This document shows positions 5,782-6,577 of a DNA stretch of 6,577 bases, piece after piece (position 1 is the stretch's first letter; the number at the start of each line of letters is the position of its first letter). Both the position numbers and the translations under genes were made by a program. The DNA is from Gemmatimonadota bacterium (GTDB lineage: Bacteria > Gemmatimonadota > Gemmatimonadetes > Longimicrobiales > Longimicrobiaceae). The stretch lies in NCBI GenBank assembly GCA_019240375.1, contig JAFAYN010000548.1, forward strand, positions 1 to 6,577, given 5' to 3'. The notes under the pieces are model-generated. The model was given only the letters and a program-made list of their open reading frames with translations, had not been told where the DNA came from and did no database searches.

Positions 5782-6105
5782 TCAGGCTGGCCATTCGGGC
5801 GAGCGGCGCGAGTCCATCAGCACCTCGTACGCCTCGTGGCGCACCCCGGTCCGCCCCATGATCTCCCCCGGCTCGCGAGAATGGGAGACGGCGTGCTCCC
5901 GGCTCTTCATGTAGCTGCGGAAGGCTTCGCGGCTCTCCCACGCGGTGAGGAAGGTGTGCGTCGCGTCGCCGGACTGGGGGCGGAGGAGCTGCAGGTACAG
6001 GAAGCCGGGGAAGTCGTCCACCAGCCCGGAGCGCTCGCGGAAGTGCCGTTCCAGCTCCGCCCGGTCGCTCTCGGGGACGGTCAGGTGCGAGATGAAGACG
6101 AACAT
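5782..6105 (-). CDS. ABM-fold monooxygenase, IsdG/HmoA-like
   Basis: This 107-residue protein has the dimeric ferredoxin-like fold of the antibiotic biosynthesis monooxygenase superfamily. The pattern FPGFLYLQLLRP (32-43), then FLTAWESREAF (52-62) and YMKSREHA (65-72) is that of heme-degrading IsdG/HmoA-type members, which open heme to release iron. By hand alignment with IsdG, the catalytic Trp (W56) and the proximal His (H75) are present, but the catalytic Asn near the N-terminus is replaced (S6 or H7). Heme degradation is therefore likely but not certain, and another small substrate is possible. The ATG at 6105 lacks a clear Shine-Dalgarno sequence. It lies 78 bp after the Nudix gene and 22 bp before the cobalamin-binding protein, so all three are probably in one operon. 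It is soluble and cytoplasmic. Confidence 0.82.
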   Translation of the reverse strand: MFVFISHLTVPESDRAELERHFRERSGLVDDFPGFLYLQLLRPQSGDATHTFLTAWESREAFRSYMKSREHAVSHSREPGEIMGRTGVRHEAYEVLMDSRRSPEWPA

Positions 6106-6131
6106 GCAGGGGACGGTTCGGGTCAGGTGTA

Positions 6132-6161
6132 TGAATGTGCGGATCGGGGCGGTTCCCGCAA
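6132..6161 (-). promoter_or_regulatory. Weak candidate promoter for the ABM/B12/kinase operon
   Basis: In the 78-bp gap before the ABM gene, the - strand has TTGCGG (complement of 6156-6161) and, 18 nt on, CATTCA (complement of 6132-6137), about 26 nt before the ATG. The -35 match to TTGACA is partial and the -10 match to TATAAT is poor. The gap is the most AT-containing stretch locally. The genes could equally be read through from the Nudix gene. Confidence 0.2.
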
Positions 6162-6183
6162 GGGTGACGATGGGGCCGCCCGC

Positions 6184-6577
6184 TCACCCGTCTCCCGGCG
6201 CCCGCCCGCTCCAGCGGAAGAGGGCCAGCGCGCTCACCGCCACGCACGAGTCCAGCTCGCCCGCGCGCACCCGCTCCAGCACCTCGCCCCAGGGCACCAG
6301 GCGCACCCGGGTGTCCTCCCCCTCGTCGTTGCTGAGCGGCGCCGTGCGACGCGCCCCGCGGACGGCGACCACGTGGACGCGGGTGGTCTGCCAGGAGGGG
6401 TTCAGGTCCAGCGTCCCCACCAGCTCGGCCCCCTCGCCCTCGTACCCGGTCTCCTCGCGCAGCTCCCGGACCCCCGCCTCCACCGGCGACTCCCCCTCGT
6501 CCATCACCCCGCTCGGCGTTTCCAGGGTGACGCGGCGGTGCGGGTGGCGGAACTGCTCCACCAGCACCAGCTCCCCC
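6184..6577 (-). CDS. Nudix hydrolase, ADP-ribose pyrophosphatase-like, N-terminus cut by window edge
   Basis: This is a Nudix pyrophosphohydrolase, probably acting on ADP-ribose or a similar nucleoside-diphosphate sugar. The Nudix box is perfect: G20-x5-E26-x7-R34-E35-L-x-E38-E39-x-G41-Y42, counting from the GTG at 6567. Before it, VEQFRHPHRRVTLETPSG matches the QYR...ELPAG strand of ADP-ribose pyrophosphatases, with T-P-S in place of L-P-A. The C-terminal helices (PWGEVLERVRAGELDSCVAV) also fit that subgroup. The frame is open to the right edge with G-E-L before the internal GTG, so the true start lies outside; roughly 40-60 residues are missing compared with usual lengths. The stop is TGA at 6186-6184. 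Substrate choice within the family cannot be fixed from the visible part. Confidence 0.9.
   Translation of the reverse strand, partial: GELVLVEQFRHPHRRVTLETPSGVMDEGESPVEAGVRELREETGYEGEGAELVGTLDLNPSWQTTRVHVVAVRGARRTAPLSNDEGEDTRVRLVPWGEVLERVRAGELDSCVAVSALALFRWSGRAPGDG

Overview
The window is a GC-rich bacterial chromosomal segment of tightly packed genes with GTG starts, 1-nt gaps and an ATGA overlap. The gene content, the base composition and the intergenic palindromes of CCCCTC/GAGGGG type suggest a Gemmatimonadota-like (Longimicrobium-type) or similar soil bacterium. That placement is an inference from style, because no taxonomic marker is present.

Layout. On the + strand are the 3' part of a ribonuclease D gene (1-978, cut by the left edge) and an 82-codon gene of unknown function (1029-1277). 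All other genes are on the - strand and, in transcription order from the right edge, are: a Nudix hydrolase cut by the right edge (6184-6577); an ABM-fold, IsdG/HmoA-like small monooxygenase (5782-6105); a free-standing cobalamin-binding protein with CarH-type motifs (5100-5759); a soluble PAS/coiled-coil histidine kinase (3760-5103); a single-pass membrane protein with an Arg/Asp-rich cytoplasmic tail (2937-3656); and an M19 membrane-dipeptidase-family zinc peptidase (1748-2935). The two gene sets converge on a 470-bp non-coding stretch (1278-1747) rich in hairpins and repeats. It holds a likely intrinsic terminator for the leftward operon and a tandem pair of similar hairpins that looks like a structured RNA or a dispersed repeat.

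How the parts fit. The most suggestive unit is the cobalamin-binding protein and the kinase. Their genes overlap by four bases, neither protein has a membrane segment, the kinase has no obvious ligand-specific sensor beyond one PAS domain, and the B12 protein carries the W-x9-EH and E-x-H-x-x-G signatures of the CarH/AerR photoreceptor class but no DNA-binding domain. A light- or B12-sensing two-protein switch feeding a histidine kinase is a reasonable hypothesis. No response regulator is in the window. The membrane protein and dipeptidase form a second, tightly coupled pair after a 103-bp gap. The remaining genes look like housekeeping or accessory metabolism.
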